From Methanocella_A sp963792125 (lineage in GTDB: Archaea > Halobacteriota > Methanocellia > Methanocellales > Methanocellaceae), in contig CAWBVA010000009.1 of the NCBI GenBank assembly GCA_963792125.1, positions 8,815 to 72,814 of the forward strand: DNA of 64,000 bases, written 5' to 3'. The notes below the pieces were generated by a model that searched no databases, was not told where the DNA came from, and saw only the letters and a list, made by a program, of their open reading frames with translations. Made by a program: the position numbers and the translations under genes. Positions 8,355 through 16,758 of this stretch are shown in pieces (positions within the stretch are counted from its first letter, which is position 1; every line of letters begins with the position of its first letter).

Positions 8355-8798
8355 ATGACCAAGCAAATGAATAAGTCCTTCCGTGGCTCCCGCACCTGCG
8401 GGGGCGGCACCCACAAGAACCGCAGGGGCGGAGGAAGCCGTGGCGGCCGCGGGCACGCCGGAGCATGCAAGCATCACACCTTCCGCGCAATGAAGGAAGG
8501 CTGGATGTACGGCAAGCACGGCTTCAAGAGGCCTCTTGTCACCCAGACCGACGTCTCGTTCATCAACGTAGGCGAGCTCGATGAGCTGGCCCCCAGTCTG
8601 GTCGAGCGTGGATATGCGTCCGAGAAGGATGGCCAGATCGCCATCAACCTGGACGAGCTGGGCATCGACAAGCTGCTCGGTACCGGCCGTGTCGCCAGGA
8701 AATACCTGATAACGGTAGGTACTGCATCCGCATCGGCCAAGGCAAAAGTTGAAGAGCAAGGCGGACAAATCATATCAGAGACAGAGACCTCCGCATAA
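8355..8798 (+). CDS. rpl15: Large ribosomal subunit protein uL15
   Basis: 147 aa. The glycine/arginine/histidine-rich N-terminus (SRTCGGGTHKNRRGGGSRGG, then RGHAGACKHH) reaches into 23S rRNA, and the globular part ends with KYLITVGTASASAKAKVEEQGG. Last ribosomal gene before secY, the universal order. Confidence 0.95.
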   Translation: MTKQMNKSFRGSRTCGGGTHKNRRGGGSRGGRGHAGACKHHTFRAMKEGWMYGKHGFKRPLVTQTDVSFINVGELDELAPSLVERGYASEKDGQIAINLDELGIDKLLGTGRVARKYLITVGTASASAKAKVEEQGGQIISETETSA

Positions 8799-8825
8799 CC
8801 GGAACCGTATAAAAAAGGTGTCATA

Positions 8826-10358
8826 ATGGCAGAATCTGAAAGGAAGGGTTTAAAAGACTGGTTGCATCCGTTCCTCACCAAGCTCCCGGCCGTCAAGCGG
8901 CCGGAGAAGCACGTCCACTTCCGCAAGAAGCTGATGTGGACGGTGGGGATACTGGTCCTCTATTTCATACTGTCGAACGTAGCCGTGTTCGGACTGAGCA
9001 AAGGCTCCCAGGATGTGCTGGCGGCATACCGTGCGATCTTCGCCGGCGCCACCGGCTCCATCATCCTGCTGGGCATCGGGCCGATAGTCACGGCGTCGAT
9101 CGTGCTGCAGCTGCTAGTCGGCGCAGAAATCTTGAAGCTCGACGTCACCGAGACCAAGGACCAGGCGATCTTCCAGGGACTGCAAAAGCTGATGGTCTTC
9201 GTAATGATCATAGTCGAGACCCTTCCCCAGATTTTCGGAGGCTATCTACAGACGGACCCGGGCATTGCCCAGTCGCTGGGCATCGGCACCGATGTCCTTA
9301 CACTCATAGTATTCCTGCAGGTCGCGATAGGCGGCGTGCTCATCCTCTACATGGACGAGATCGTGTCCAAGTGGGGTATCGGGAGCGGCGTCAGCCTGTT
9401 CATCGTCGCGGGCATCGCGCAGGCGCTGGTAGGCGGCATCATCAACTGGATGCCCCCGTACCCGACGTCTGCGTTAGGCTTCAGCGTGCCGATCAACGGC
9501 ATTCCGCGCGAGAACCTGCCGATAGGAATTATCTTCAAATGGGACTGGCTGGTGACGACCTTCGGCGTCGGCCACTGGCTGTCGCCGGATAACATCTTCA
9601 CCTTCCTGTACTCGGGCAATATACTGGCGCTGATCGCGACGATCGCCATCTTCCTGATGGTCGTCTACGTCGAGTCCACGCGCATCGAGATCCCGCTGGC
9701 CCACTCGTCGGTCCGGGGCGCGAGAGGCAAGTTCCCGGTCAAGCTCATCTACGCATCGGTCCTGCCGATGATCCTGGTGCGGGCACTGCAGGCGAACTTT
9801 CAGATGGTCGGCATGTTCCTGTATAACAACTTCGGCATCGACTGGCTCGGCACGTATAGCAATGGCGTACCGGTTTCCGGGCTGATGTTCTACATCAACC
9901 CGATCGGGGGCATGCCTGACTGGGTGCCGTCGCTGGCCGCCCAGGCCTACCCGGGTATCCAGCTATGGCAGATCGGCCTGCACGTCTTCACCGATGCGTT
10001 CATCCTCATCGCAGGCGGCATCATCTTCGCCATCTTCTGGGTGGAGACCACGGGCATGGGCGCGTCCCGCGTGGCCAAGCAGATCCAGAAGAGCGGCATG
10101 CAAATCCCCGGCTTCCGCCGGAACGAGCAGGTGATCGAGAAGGTCGTGTCGCGCTACATCCCCAAGGTCACGGTGATAGGTGGCGCGTTCGTCGGCCTGC
10201 TCACGCTGATAGCCAGCCTGTTCGGTGTGCTGGGCGCTGTGTCCGGTACCGGCATGCTGCTGTGCGTGAGCATCATATACCAGCTGTACGAGAAACTGGC
10301 GAGCGAGCAGCTCATGGAAATGCATCCGCTCATACGCAAGTTCCTCGGTGAGGAGTGA
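8826..10358 (+). CDS. secY: Preprotein translocase subunit SecY
   Basis: Channel subunit of the Sec translocon in the cytoplasmic membrane, 510 aa. The N-terminal amphipathic part (FLTKLPAVKRPEKHVHFRKKL) and the first plug-bearing helices around residues 35-100 (ATGSIILLGIGPIVTASIVLQLL) are diagnostic. About ten membrane segments follow. The loop AHSSVRGARGKFPVKLIYASVLP is the conserved cytosolic ribosome-binding region. Only seven bases separate it from adk, so both should be in the same transcript. Its size is slightly above the usual archaeal 430-490 aa. Confidence 0.96.
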   Translation: MAESERKGLKDWLHPFLTKLPAVKRPEKHVHFRKKLMWTVGILVLYFILSNVAVFGLSKGSQDVLAAYRAIFAGATGSIILLGIGPIVTASIVLQLLVGAEILKLDVTETKDQAIFQGLQKLMVFVMIIVETLPQIFGGYLQTDPGIAQSLGIGTDVLTLIVFLQVAIGGVLILYMDEIVSKWGIGSGVSLFIVAGIAQALVGGIINWMPPYPTSALGFSVPINGIPRENLPIGIIFKWDWLVTTFGVGHWLSPDNIFTFLYSGNILALIATIAIFLMVVYVESTRIEIPLAHSSVRGARGKFPVKLIYASVLPMILVRALQANFQMVGMFLYNNFGIDWLGTYSNGVPVSGLMFYINPIGGMPDWVPSLAAQAYPGIQLWQIGLHVFTDAFILIAGGIIFAIFWVETTGMGASRVAKQIQKSGMQIPGFRRNEQVIEKVVSRYIPKVTVIGGAFVGLLTLIASLFGVLGAVSGTGMLLCVSIIYQLYEKLASEQLMEMHPLIRKFLGEE

Positions 10359-10364
10359 GAGAGC

Positions 10365-11015
10365 ATGCAGATCGTCCTCTTTGGCCCGCCGGGTGCCGGT
10401 AAAGGCACCCAGGCCAAGTTCCTGTCCGAAGAGTTCAACATACCACACATCTCCACGGGGGACATCCTCCGCGAGAACGTCAAAAAAGGCACCGCACTGG
10501 GCATGAAGGCCAAGTCTTACATGGACAAAGGCGAACTGGTCCCGGACCAGCTCCTGAACGACCTGGTCCGGAGCCGGCTCGAGGAGCCCGACACGAAGAA
10601 AGGCTTCCTGCTCGACGGATACCCGAGGACGATACCGCAGGCAAAGGCATTAGACGAGATCATGGACGACCTGAACCGGAAGCTCGACGCCGTCGTCAAC
10701 ATCGACGTAGGCACGAACGCGCTGGTGAAGCGTCTGTCCGGCAGGCGCATATGCAAGGGCTGCGGCGCCTCATATCACGTCGAGTTCAACCCTCCGGCGG
10801 TCGCAGACGTCTGTAACGCCTGTGGCGGCGAGCTGTACCAGCGCGCCGACGACAGCGAAGTGGCGATCAAGAACCGGCTGGCTGTGTACAAGAAACAGAC
10901 CCAGCCTGTGCTTGACTACTACAAGAAGAAGGGCGTCCTGATAGATATCGACGGGGACAGGGAGATCGAGGAAGTCAAGGCCGACGTCATAAGCGCGCTC
11001 GAAGAGCTCGCGTGA
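10365..11015 (+). CDS. adk: Adenylate kinase, zinc-LID type
   Basis: Interconverts ATP+AMP and 2 ADP. 216 aa with Walker A GPPGAGKGTQ (residues 8-17), the NMP-binding segment HISTGDILRE and LLDGYPRT. The LID carries four cysteines (Cys 130, 133, 150 and 153 in CKGCG and CNACG) that bind zinc. This is the bacterial-like long form rather than the small trimeric archaeal AdkA. It follows secY closely, as in many bacteria and methanogens. Confidence 0.94.
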   Translation: MQIVLFGPPGAGKGTQAKFLSEEFNIPHISTGDILRENVKKGTALGMKAKSYMDKGELVPDQLLNDLVRSRLEEPDTKKGFLLDGYPRTIPQAKALDEIMDDLNRKLDAVVNIDVGTNALVKRLSGRRICKGCGASYHVEFNPPAVADVCNACGGELYQRADDSEVAIKNRLAVYKKQTQPVLDYYKKKGVLIDIDGDREIEEVKADVISALEELA

Positions 11016-11075
11016 CCGGCCGTACTTTTTTATATCATCCAGCTTATATTTACAAGTATATACGAGGGGACAGCG

Positions 11076-11879
11076 ATGAGCGATAATAAGAAAAAGGGCA
11101 GGAAACGGGGCGCAGGCGTCCCGAATCCGGAGCCCTCAAATCAGGAGTCCGACAAGGCCGGGCCCCAGAACTTCGAATCTAAGGTACCGGCGAAAGAGCC
11201 GGAGATCGTGCCTGAGAAAGCCACTCCCGCAAAGCCCGAGGCCGCTAAGGAGCAGACGAAGAAGGACTCCCGGAAGAAACTGTTCAACCTGATCGAGAAC
11301 GGCATACTGGTCTTCGGCTTCCTGATCATGTTCGGCTCCATATTCCTGGCCAACGAAGTGCGGCCTATCGTGGCAGGCACTGTAAACGTGATCGTCGCTC
11401 CCATTACTGCGACCATGCCCTTCTATATCGTCGTCCTCGCCATCGCGGCAATTGTCACTGTATTATCCACCTTCATCCAGAAGTACACCATGGACTGGGA
11501 ACTGATGCGTCGCGTGACGCAAAAGAACCAGATGTTGTCAAAAGAGATGCGTGAGGCCCAGCTCGCCGGCAACAAGGCCAAGGTCAAAAAACTGCAGGAA
11601 GAGCAGATGGCAGGCATGCAGGACCAGACACAACTGTCCAAGCAGCAGCTGAAGCCCATGGGTTTCCTGATGATCATCTCGATCCCGCTGTTCTTCTGGG
11701 CATACTGGTACCTGAGCGAGCACCCGGACCTGACGATGGTGTTCCCGTTCGCGGGTACCGTCACGCTCCTGCAGGGCGCGTTCTTCATCTTCCCCTGGTG
11801 GATCGTCTGGTCGATGCTGTGCTCGTTCGGCATCAGCCAGGTCGTCCGAAAGGCGTTTAACGTAGGGATTGCCTCATGA
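11076..11879 (+). CDS. EMC3/TMCO1 family membrane protein (DUF106)
   Basis: Archaeal DUF106 protein, related to the Oxa1/YidC/EMC3 insertase superfamily. A charged, disordered N-terminal part of about 65 residues precedes three membrane segments (near residues 70-90, 110-128 and 190-250). The hydrophilic coiled-coil between TM2 and TM3 (MRRVTQKNQMLSKEMREAQ, then KKLQEEQMAGMQDQTQLSKQ) is the family hallmark. TATA-like sequences at 11028-11050 suggest its own promoter. The stop overlaps cmk by four bases. A role in membrane-protein insertion is family-based inference. Confidence 0.88.
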   Translation: MSDNKKKGRKRGAGVPNPEPSNQESDKAGPQNFESKVPAKEPEIVPEKATPAKPEAAKEQTKKDSRKKLFNLIENGILVFGFLIMFGSIFLANEVRPIVAGTVNVIVAPITATMPFYIVVLAIAAIVTVLSTFIQKYTMDWELMRRVTQKNQMLSKEMREAQLAGNKAKVKKLQEEQMAGMQDQTQLSKQQLKPMGFLMIISIPLFFWAYWYLSEHPDLTMVFPFAGTVTLLQGAFFIFPWWIVWSMLCSFGISQVVRKAFNVGIAS

Positions 11880-12403
11880 TCATCACACTGAGCGGGCAGC
11901 CGGGCTCCGGCAAGACGTCCGTCGCCAAAGAGATCGCCGAGAAATACGGCTTCGTCATCATCTCCGCAGGCGAGCAGTTCCGCAAACTCGCCGCCGAGCG
12001 GGGCATGTCCCTGGAAGACTTCGGCAAGCTCGCGGAAACAGACAAGTCGATCGATCTGGCTATCGACCAGCGCCAGAAGGAGCTTTCGACGAAGCACCCT
12101 AACGTGATCGTAGAAGGCAGGCTCGCCGGCTGGACCATCGACGCCGACCTCAAGATATGGCTCAAGACGCCGCTGCGCGTCCGCGCCGAACGCATCGCGA
12201 AGCGGGAGGAAATCCCCGTACACAGGGCCTTCGACGAGACCGAGACCCGGCAGAAGTGCGAGATATTACGGTACAAGACCTTCTACGAGATCGATCTCAC
12301 CGACCTGTCCTGCTACGACCTGATCATTGACACAAGCAAATGGGATGCCCACGGCGTCTCGAACATCATTTTCAAAGCCGTGGAAGAGCTGAAGCGACAA
12401 TGA
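11876..12403 (+). CDS. cmk: Cytidylate kinase, archaeal type
   Basis: 175 aa. Phosphorylates CMP/dCMP. Walker A is LSGQPGSGKTSVAKEIAEKYG near the N-terminus, followed by ISAGEQFRKLAAERGMSLE and VEGRLAGW, typical of the archaeal CMP kinase family. It overlaps DUF106 upstream (ATGA) and its TGA overlaps the cbf5 ATG, the conserved DUF106-cmk-cbf5 order. Confidence 0.94.
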   Translation: MIITLSGQPGSGKTSVAKEIAEKYGFVIISAGEQFRKLAAERGMSLEDFGKLAETDKSIDLAIDQRQKELSTKHPNVIVEGRLAGWTIDADLKIWLKTPLRVRAERIAKREEIPVHRAFDETETRQKCEILRYKTFYEIDLTDLSCYDLIIDTSKWDAHGVSNIIFKAVEELKRQ

Positions 12404-13396
12404 TGTCCCATGCCCCGGTCCAGCGCGAATGGCTCGTGAAGGCGAACGATACGGCACAGGGCTACGGCAAAGACCCTTACAAGCGGACCATACCTGAGCT
12501 GCTGGAGAAGGGCGTTATCAACCTCGATAAGCCGCCCGGGCCGACCAGCCATGAGGTTGTCTCCTGGGTCAAAGGCATCCTGCACATCAAGCGAGCAGGC
12601 CACAGCGGCACCCTCGACCCCCGCGTTACCGGCGTCCTGCCCACCATGCTTGGCGACGCTACCCGGCTCGTCAGAGTCCTGCTCCTTACGGGCAAAGAAT
12701 ACGTCTGCGTCATGCGCCTCCATGAGTGATGTCCCCGAAGGCAAGGCCCGGCGCATCATGGACGAGTTCGTAGGCGTCATTTACCAGCGGCCGCCATTAG
12801 TATCCGCCGTTAAGCGACAGGTCCGCAAACGCACGATCTATTATATCAAGTTCCTCGAGATGGTCGGCAGAGACGTCCTTTTCATCGTCGGCTGCGAGGC
12901 CGGCACCTACATCCGTAAGTTATGTCATGACATCGGCGAAGCCATCGGCAGCGGCGCCCACATGTACGAGCTGCGGCGCACCCGTAGCGGCCCCTTCGGC
13001 GAGGACGAGTCGCTCATCACGCTGCACACGCTGAAAGACGCCTACGAGATATGGAAAGAGACCGGCGAAGAAGGCCCGATGCGCAAGTGCATTTACCCCA
13101 TGGAGTACGCACTCCGCGACCTGGCCCAGATCGTCATCAAGGACAGTGCCGTCGACGCCCTGGCCCGCGGCGCATCGCTGGGCGTGCAGGGCATCAGCAA
13201 GCTGGAGACCGGGATCATGCCCGGCGACATGGTCGCAGTGTTCACCCACATGGGCGAAGTCGTCTCCATCGGCCGTGCTAAAATGACCTCGGAAGAGATG
13301 ATGAAGGCCACCGAAGGACAGGTCATGGAAACGGCTGCCGTAGTCATGACGCCTGGAATATACCCTTCAGGATGGAAGAAAGCCGAACATAAATGA
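12400..13396 (+). CDS. cbf5: tRNA/rRNA pseudouridine synthase Cbf5 (one frameshift)
   Basis: Catalytic subunit of archaeal H/ACA RNPs. The N-terminal frame (12400-12729) gives GVINLDKPPGPTSHEVVSWVK and the catalytic GHSGTLDPRVTGVLPTMLG with the active-site Asp. It then hits TGA at 12727. One base (T12727) too many would explain it: without it the read continues HEDVPEGKARRIMDEFVGVIYQRPP in the second frame, through GCEAGTYIRKLCHDIG and a C-terminal PUA domain. The protein is essential in other systems, so a sequence error is more likely than inactivation. Confidence 0.9.
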
Positions 13397-13445
13397 CTTC
13401 CGTCCCGGCGCCATTCCGGGGTATTGTCGCTTTTCTTTACTTCGT

Positions 13446-14528
13446 TTACCTGTCAAAACAGCCTATACACGGGTCGAATGTCATCGTGATCATGCCTACG
13501 TCAGACAGGTGCATCCCTTTGATCACCGGAACCAGGCCCAATCCGTTGGCGTAGGTCGATGTCCTGATCTTGACGCGATCAAGCTCCTTCGACTTTTTCC
13601 CGCGTATGTAGTAGAAGAGCTCTCCTCTCGGCGCTTCCACACAGGTAAAGTTTTCGCCGTCAGGAAGTGCCTCCGGCTTTGATAAAAAGGTCGCCTGGTG
13701 CGCTATCCAGCAGCGGCAGGCACTGCCTGATGATGTCTATGGACTGGTAGAGCTCTCTGAATCCGTGACCATAGTCCTCGCCCAGCAATCGCCATCCTTC
13801 TCTACGACCGGCGTTACCTTGATCTCCCGATACGAGAGATACGGCGAAACACTCCGGAGATCATAGGGCACATTGCTCCCGCGGGCGATGGGACCGACGA
13901 CACCTAAATCCTTGGCGAGCTGTTCACTCAGAACACCCACGCCTTGCATGCGTTGGCGAATTGTGTGGCTCTTCGTCACCATGTCTTCGATATCCCGGCA
14001 TTTCTTCTCCAGTGCGTCGCAAAAAGCGTCGATTTCCCTGGACAGTACGGGGTCGATGTCCCGCTTGACCCCTCCGATCACGTTCATCCCGTGAAGAATG
14101 CGGTCCCCCGACGTATGCTCGAACACGTCCAGCACCATTTCGCGGGTGCGCATGCAGTGCATGAACAGGTTTTCGAATCCCGTGGCTTCCATTGTCAATC
14201 CCGTCGCCAGCAGGTGACTGTGCAGGCGTTCGAGCTCTAGCATGATCGTCCTGATGATCTGAGCTCTTCGCGGAATATCCATGCCCATGAGACTTTCCAC
14301 AGTGAGGGAATAGCAGGTCGAGTGGTGTTGCGTGCATATGCCGCAAACCCGCTCCGAGAGGTATAGCGCTTTATTGTAGTCCCACTCGAACTTTTTCTCC
14401 AGCCCCCTGTGGGCGAAGCCGACTTCAAGCTCAACGTCCGTTATAATCTCGCCGTCCAGGGTTATCCTGGCATGTATAGGCTCGTGAAGCACGGGGTGTT
14501 GCGGGCCGAATTGTATGGTCGTCTTCAT
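13446..14528 (-). pseudogene. [NiFe]-hydrogenase group 4 large subunit (EchE/CooH-like), frameshifted
   Basis: The start at 14528 gives GPQHPVLHEPIHARITLDGE and the N-terminal nickel ligand motif RVCGICTQHHSTCY. The frame shifts near 13765 and again near 13670. The final segment carries EAPRGELFYYI and the C-terminal ligand motif DPCIGCFDR directly before the stop, the unprocessed end typical of Ech/Coo enzymes. Total 1083 bases, about 360 aa, equals EchE. All four Ni-binding cysteines can be read. No small subunit or membrane subunits are nearby, so a working hydrogenase cannot be built from this locus alone. It lies four bases downstream of the MerB-like gene on the same strand. Confidence 0.82.
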
Positions 14529-14532
14529 TTTT

Positions 14533-15399
14533 TCACTTCAGCATATCTCCGAAGATGTTCCTGCCGTACTCCACGGCTTCGTCCAGCGAGTATCGCTCAC
14601 CGTTTTCAAACTGAGGGTTCGTCCACATCCACTGGCAGAGCTCATCGTCCGAGCAGAAGAAGTTGATGTAAGGGCAACATGTGTCCGAGACTCGCCCGCA
14701 CGCCTCTCCGCCATTGACGCAGGCGACGATACCTTCGGGTATGCTGGAAACGATCCTGGAGCCCTCGATGACAATCCGAAGTTCCCGGTCACATTCGACG
14801 CACCGGGATATGACCGTGGTGTCCTCCCCAAGCATGGCATGGATGCCGAGGGCATCTATCGCACAAAGAGCGAAAACCTCGTGTCCGTCCTTAAACCGGA
14901 CACGGTGACGTGTCTCGGTGGCTGAAAACGGGTACGATGATATTATTCTGCCATCCTTTTTCACAAGGATGTCGGCATGATAGAGCTTTTCTGTCGTCCG
15001 CTCGACGTCTGCCGCAGATCTTATCCCTAGCTCGTCCATTATTTGCTGATTGGACGGTGGCTTTCCGTTATTTGCGAAACTTTTCAGGATGAATTTCCTT
15101 ATCTCGTCCTCTTCTGGCGTCAAATCAGCCCGGGCGACCCTGCCTCTCACCGTGCTTTCCAGCGCTTTGATCAACCTTCTTCCGGGAGGCACATATTCCT
15201 CGCAGGTTACATTCCCGGCGGCAGGCCCGCAATCACAGCCTCCGTAAATCAATGGCCCGAAAAAGTTCATCAATGGCATAGCGCAGGGCTTACAAACGAT
15301 CTTGCCGTCGTAGTCCAGCTTGCACTCTGCGCACATCTCCCTGCCGCAGAGGGTGCATTTATCGACGGCGTCGACATCCGGGTGCAAGTAACACTTCAT
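14533..15399 (-). CDS. B-box zinc finger protein with alkylmercury lyase (MerB)-like domain
   Basis: 288 aa. Residues 1-40 form a B-box-like zinc finger (Cys 3, His 6, then CxxC pairs at 15/18, 23/26 and 36/39). A winged-helix part follows (about 95-150: SNQQIMDELGIRSAADVE). The C-terminal part matches MerB: FALCAIDALG contains the Cys179 and Asp182 equivalent to MerB Cys96/Asp99, and TCCPYINFF contains the Cys corresponding to MerB Cys159. All three catalytic positions are thus kept, so carbon-mercury protonolysis is possible. A metal-binding role without lyase activity is the alternative. Divergent from an ArsR gene and upstream of the hydrogenase-like gene. Confidence 0.8.
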   Translation of the reverse strand: MKCYLHPDVDAVDKCTLCGREMCAECKLDYDGKIVCKPCAMPLMNFFGPLIYGGCDCGPAAGNVTCEEYVPPGRRLIKALESTVRGRVARADLTPEEDEIRKFILKSFANNGKPPSNQQIMDELGIRSAADVERTTEKLYHADILVKKDGRIISSYPFSATETRHRVRFKDGHEVFALCAIDALGIHAMLGEDTTVISRCVECDRELRIVIEGSRIVSSIPEGIVACVNGGEACGRVSDTCCPYINFFCSDDELCQWMWTNPQFENGERYSLDEAVEYGRNIFGDMLK

Positions 15400-15455
15400 G
15401 TTTTAGCTCCGACCTGTGGACTGGCATTCGCCTTCACGATGATATCGCTCAGAAC

Positions 15456-15491
15456 CTATATATAGCATATGCTTGTACATAAATACATATG
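15456..15491. promoter_or_regulatory. Divergent promoter with candidate ArsR operator
   Basis: The 89-base gap between the MerB-like and ArsR genes holds a TATA-like run (CCTATATATAG, 15456-15466) and an inverted pair of CATATG hexamers at 15466-15471 and 15486-15491, the second overlapping the arsR start. The dyad over the TATA region is where an ArsR dimer would be expected to bind and repress both directions. Inference from position and symmetry. Confidence 0.45.
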
Positions 15492-15827
15492 TTCAATGGT
15501 GATATGACCACCGCCCAAAAATGTTTCTTCAGCGCATTAAGCGATGAAAACCGGCTGACTATACTCCATGTACTAAGAAACGACGGCCCCATGTGCGTGA
15601 ATGACATTTGTAAGGCCACGGAAAAAGACCAGTATACGGTTTCCCACCACCTGGCCTGTTTAAGGAACTGCGGGCTTGTCAACAGCGAAAAAAGGGGTAA
15701 GTACGTCTTCTACTCCATCAAGGACGAGATCGTCATGCAGATAATCGACCTGTCGGATATCCACGTCAGGAACACGATCCAGGGGATACTCTCATGCGAA
15801 GTCGTCAACCAAAAACGGACAAAGTGA
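15489..15827 (+). CDS. ArsR-family metal-responsive repressor
   Basis: 112-residue winged-helix regulator. LSDENRLTILHVLRNDGPMCVNDICKATEKDQYTVSHHLACLRNCGLV is the ArsR fold, with Cys 36 and Cys 41 beside and in helix alpha3 and Cys 57/Cys 61 in the recognition helix region, plus a C-terminal Cys. The cysteine pattern suits soft-metal sensing (As, Hg, Cd). The divergent MerB-like gene suggests mercury or another thiophilic metal. A leaderless-type short gap (15 bases) leads to the ferredoxin gene, probably co-transcribed. Confidence 0.85.
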   Translation: MFNGDMTTAQKCFFSALSDENRLTILHVLRNDGPMCVNDICKATEKDQYTVSHHLACLRNCGLVNSEKRGKYVFYSIKDEIVMQIIDLSDIHVRNTIQGILSCEVVNQKRTK

Positions 15828-15842
15828 CCTGGCTGTGGCATT

Positions 15843-16158
15843 ATGAGTGACTGTTGCAGCGAGCCCCGGGATGGCAACTTTTACCGGGCCAGGACCAAAT
15901 CAGGAAAAAAGTGGACTCCTCATTTCATCGAATTTGTTGATGCGGGTAAATGCGCTGGCTGCGGGCTGTGTACTGAAGTTTGCTCCCGCGGTGTTTACGA
16001 GATGCAGGAGATCGACGGGAAAAAGATCTTCAGTGCCAGTCAACCCCGGCAACTGCGTCGGAGACGGGAGCTGTCACATGGTTTGTAAAACAAGCGCGAT
16101 CGTTTGTCAGCCCATGGCCATGGCTCGTAAGAACCTCGTACCACCATCACCGGAATGA
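15843..16158 (+). pseudogene. Dicluster 4Fe-4S ferredoxin (nif-type ferredoxin III-like), frameshifted
   Basis: The first frame reads KKWTPHFIEFVDAGKCAGCGLCTEVCSRGVYEM, resembling the small dicluster ferredoxins with a WTP motif that are best known from nif loci. A frameshift near 16030 is needed to reach NPGNCVGDGSCHMVCKTSAIVC. In this second motif an Asp stands where the second Cys of CxxCxxC would be. Combined length about 105 aa. Likely electron carrier, co-transcribed with arsR. Whether the break is real or a base-call error cannot be decided here. Confidence 0.7.
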
Positions 16159-16205
16159 CTGCCCGATTATAAAAAGAAAAAGGTTAAATGATAGTAGTGG
16201 ATATT

Positions 16206-16328
16206 GCGGGGCTGCGGGGCTTTGTTCAAAATACCCCCTGACTCGCGACACCGGACGCCAGTGCCGAAGGCATATATTGCGATAGTTTTTGAGGGGCGCA
16301 CGGGGAACTTTTATAAAAAGTTCCCCTG
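16206..16328 (+). repeat. Composite hairpin repeat, copy R1 (subtype A)
   Basis: Three consecutive hairpins: a G-run/C-run arm pair around TTTGTTCAAAA, a middle AGTGCCGAAGGCAT element, and a terminal GGGGAACTTTT..AAAAGTTCCCC arm pair. The linking text CGCGACACCGGACG and GCGATAGTTTTTGAGGGGCGC is shared with copies at 18551, 18845 (inverted) and 39466. Its last bases (CCCCTGAC) abut the body of the tRNA-Ser at 16331, replacing the tRNA 5' end. Confidence 0.85.
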
Positions 16329-16330
16329 AC

Positions 16331-16428
16331 AGTCGGTAAGGCGCAAGCCTGGAATTCGTGGACTTTTCCACAAACCAGCGAGCTTGTGAGGTGCAAGTCT
16401 CTCAAGGGTTCAAGTCCCTTCCCCGGCG
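16331..16428 (+). tRNA. tRNA-Ser(GGA), intron-containing, 5' end missing
   Basis: Exon 1 is 16331-16354 and exon 2 is 16381-16428. Anticodon stem CAAGC/GCTTG encloses loop CTGGAA+A with anticodon GGA. A 26-base intron (16355-16380) sits at the canonical 37/38 position; CTGG pairs with CCAG and GTGGA with TCCAC, giving a bulge-helix-bulge-like fold. A serine-type variable arm, T-arm AAGGG-TTCAAGT-CCCTT and acceptor strand CCCCGGC plus G follow. The matching 5' strand GCCGGGG and D-stem 5' half are absent; repeat R1 occupies that place. So this is a pseudo-tRNA, unless its 5' half is supplied elsewhere. Confidence 0.65.
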
Positions 16429-16435
16429 CTTAACA

Positions 16436-16575
16436 GTTTTAGAGGGGCCGTCGGAGAACCTTTTTCAAAAAGGTTCTCCTGACTCTCGACGCCGACACAT
16501 GTGCCGAAGGCACCATTGTAAGGATCGTTTTTGAAGGGGTGCAAGGGGGGACTTTTTCCCAAAAAGTCCCCCCTG
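16436..16575 (+). repeat. Composite hairpin repeat, copy R2 (subtype B, after tRNA-Ser)
   Basis: Begins eight bases after the tRNA-Ser 3' end. Hairpins: GGAGAACCTTTTT/AAAAAGGTTCTCC, GTGCCGAAGGCAC, and GGGGGGACTTTTT/AAAAAGTCCCCCC. The linker TAAGGATCGTTTTTGAAGGGG and the ACACATGTGCC segment identify subtype B, shared with the copies after the two tRNA-Leu genes. Strong stems with T-runs would also act as terminators. Confidence 0.85.
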
Positions 16576-16758
16576 TACACTTTGCCAATATCATAATAAA
16601 GTGTCCCCCTGTCAGGCCCACCCTCGCGCCCGCGCGCGAGCCGCCGCCCAGCCCGACATTTAACCGCCTATCGCGATGCGTTGCGCTCACCCCACAATAG
16701 TGATCCTCCATTCATTTTTCGCTTCAGGATTTTAAGCCCGGACGTGCCATTATGCATG

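Noticed and set aside
12551..12730. Separate gene start within cbf5 from the second frame
   Set aside because: The upstream half of that frame is noise; only the part after 12727 matches Cbf5, so it is one gene with a shift.
16331..16428. A genuine split (trans-spliced) tRNA
   Set aside because: The 5' boundary coincides exactly with repeat R1 and no complementary leader for trans-pairing is seen; repeat damage is the simpler reading. Kept only as an alternative.
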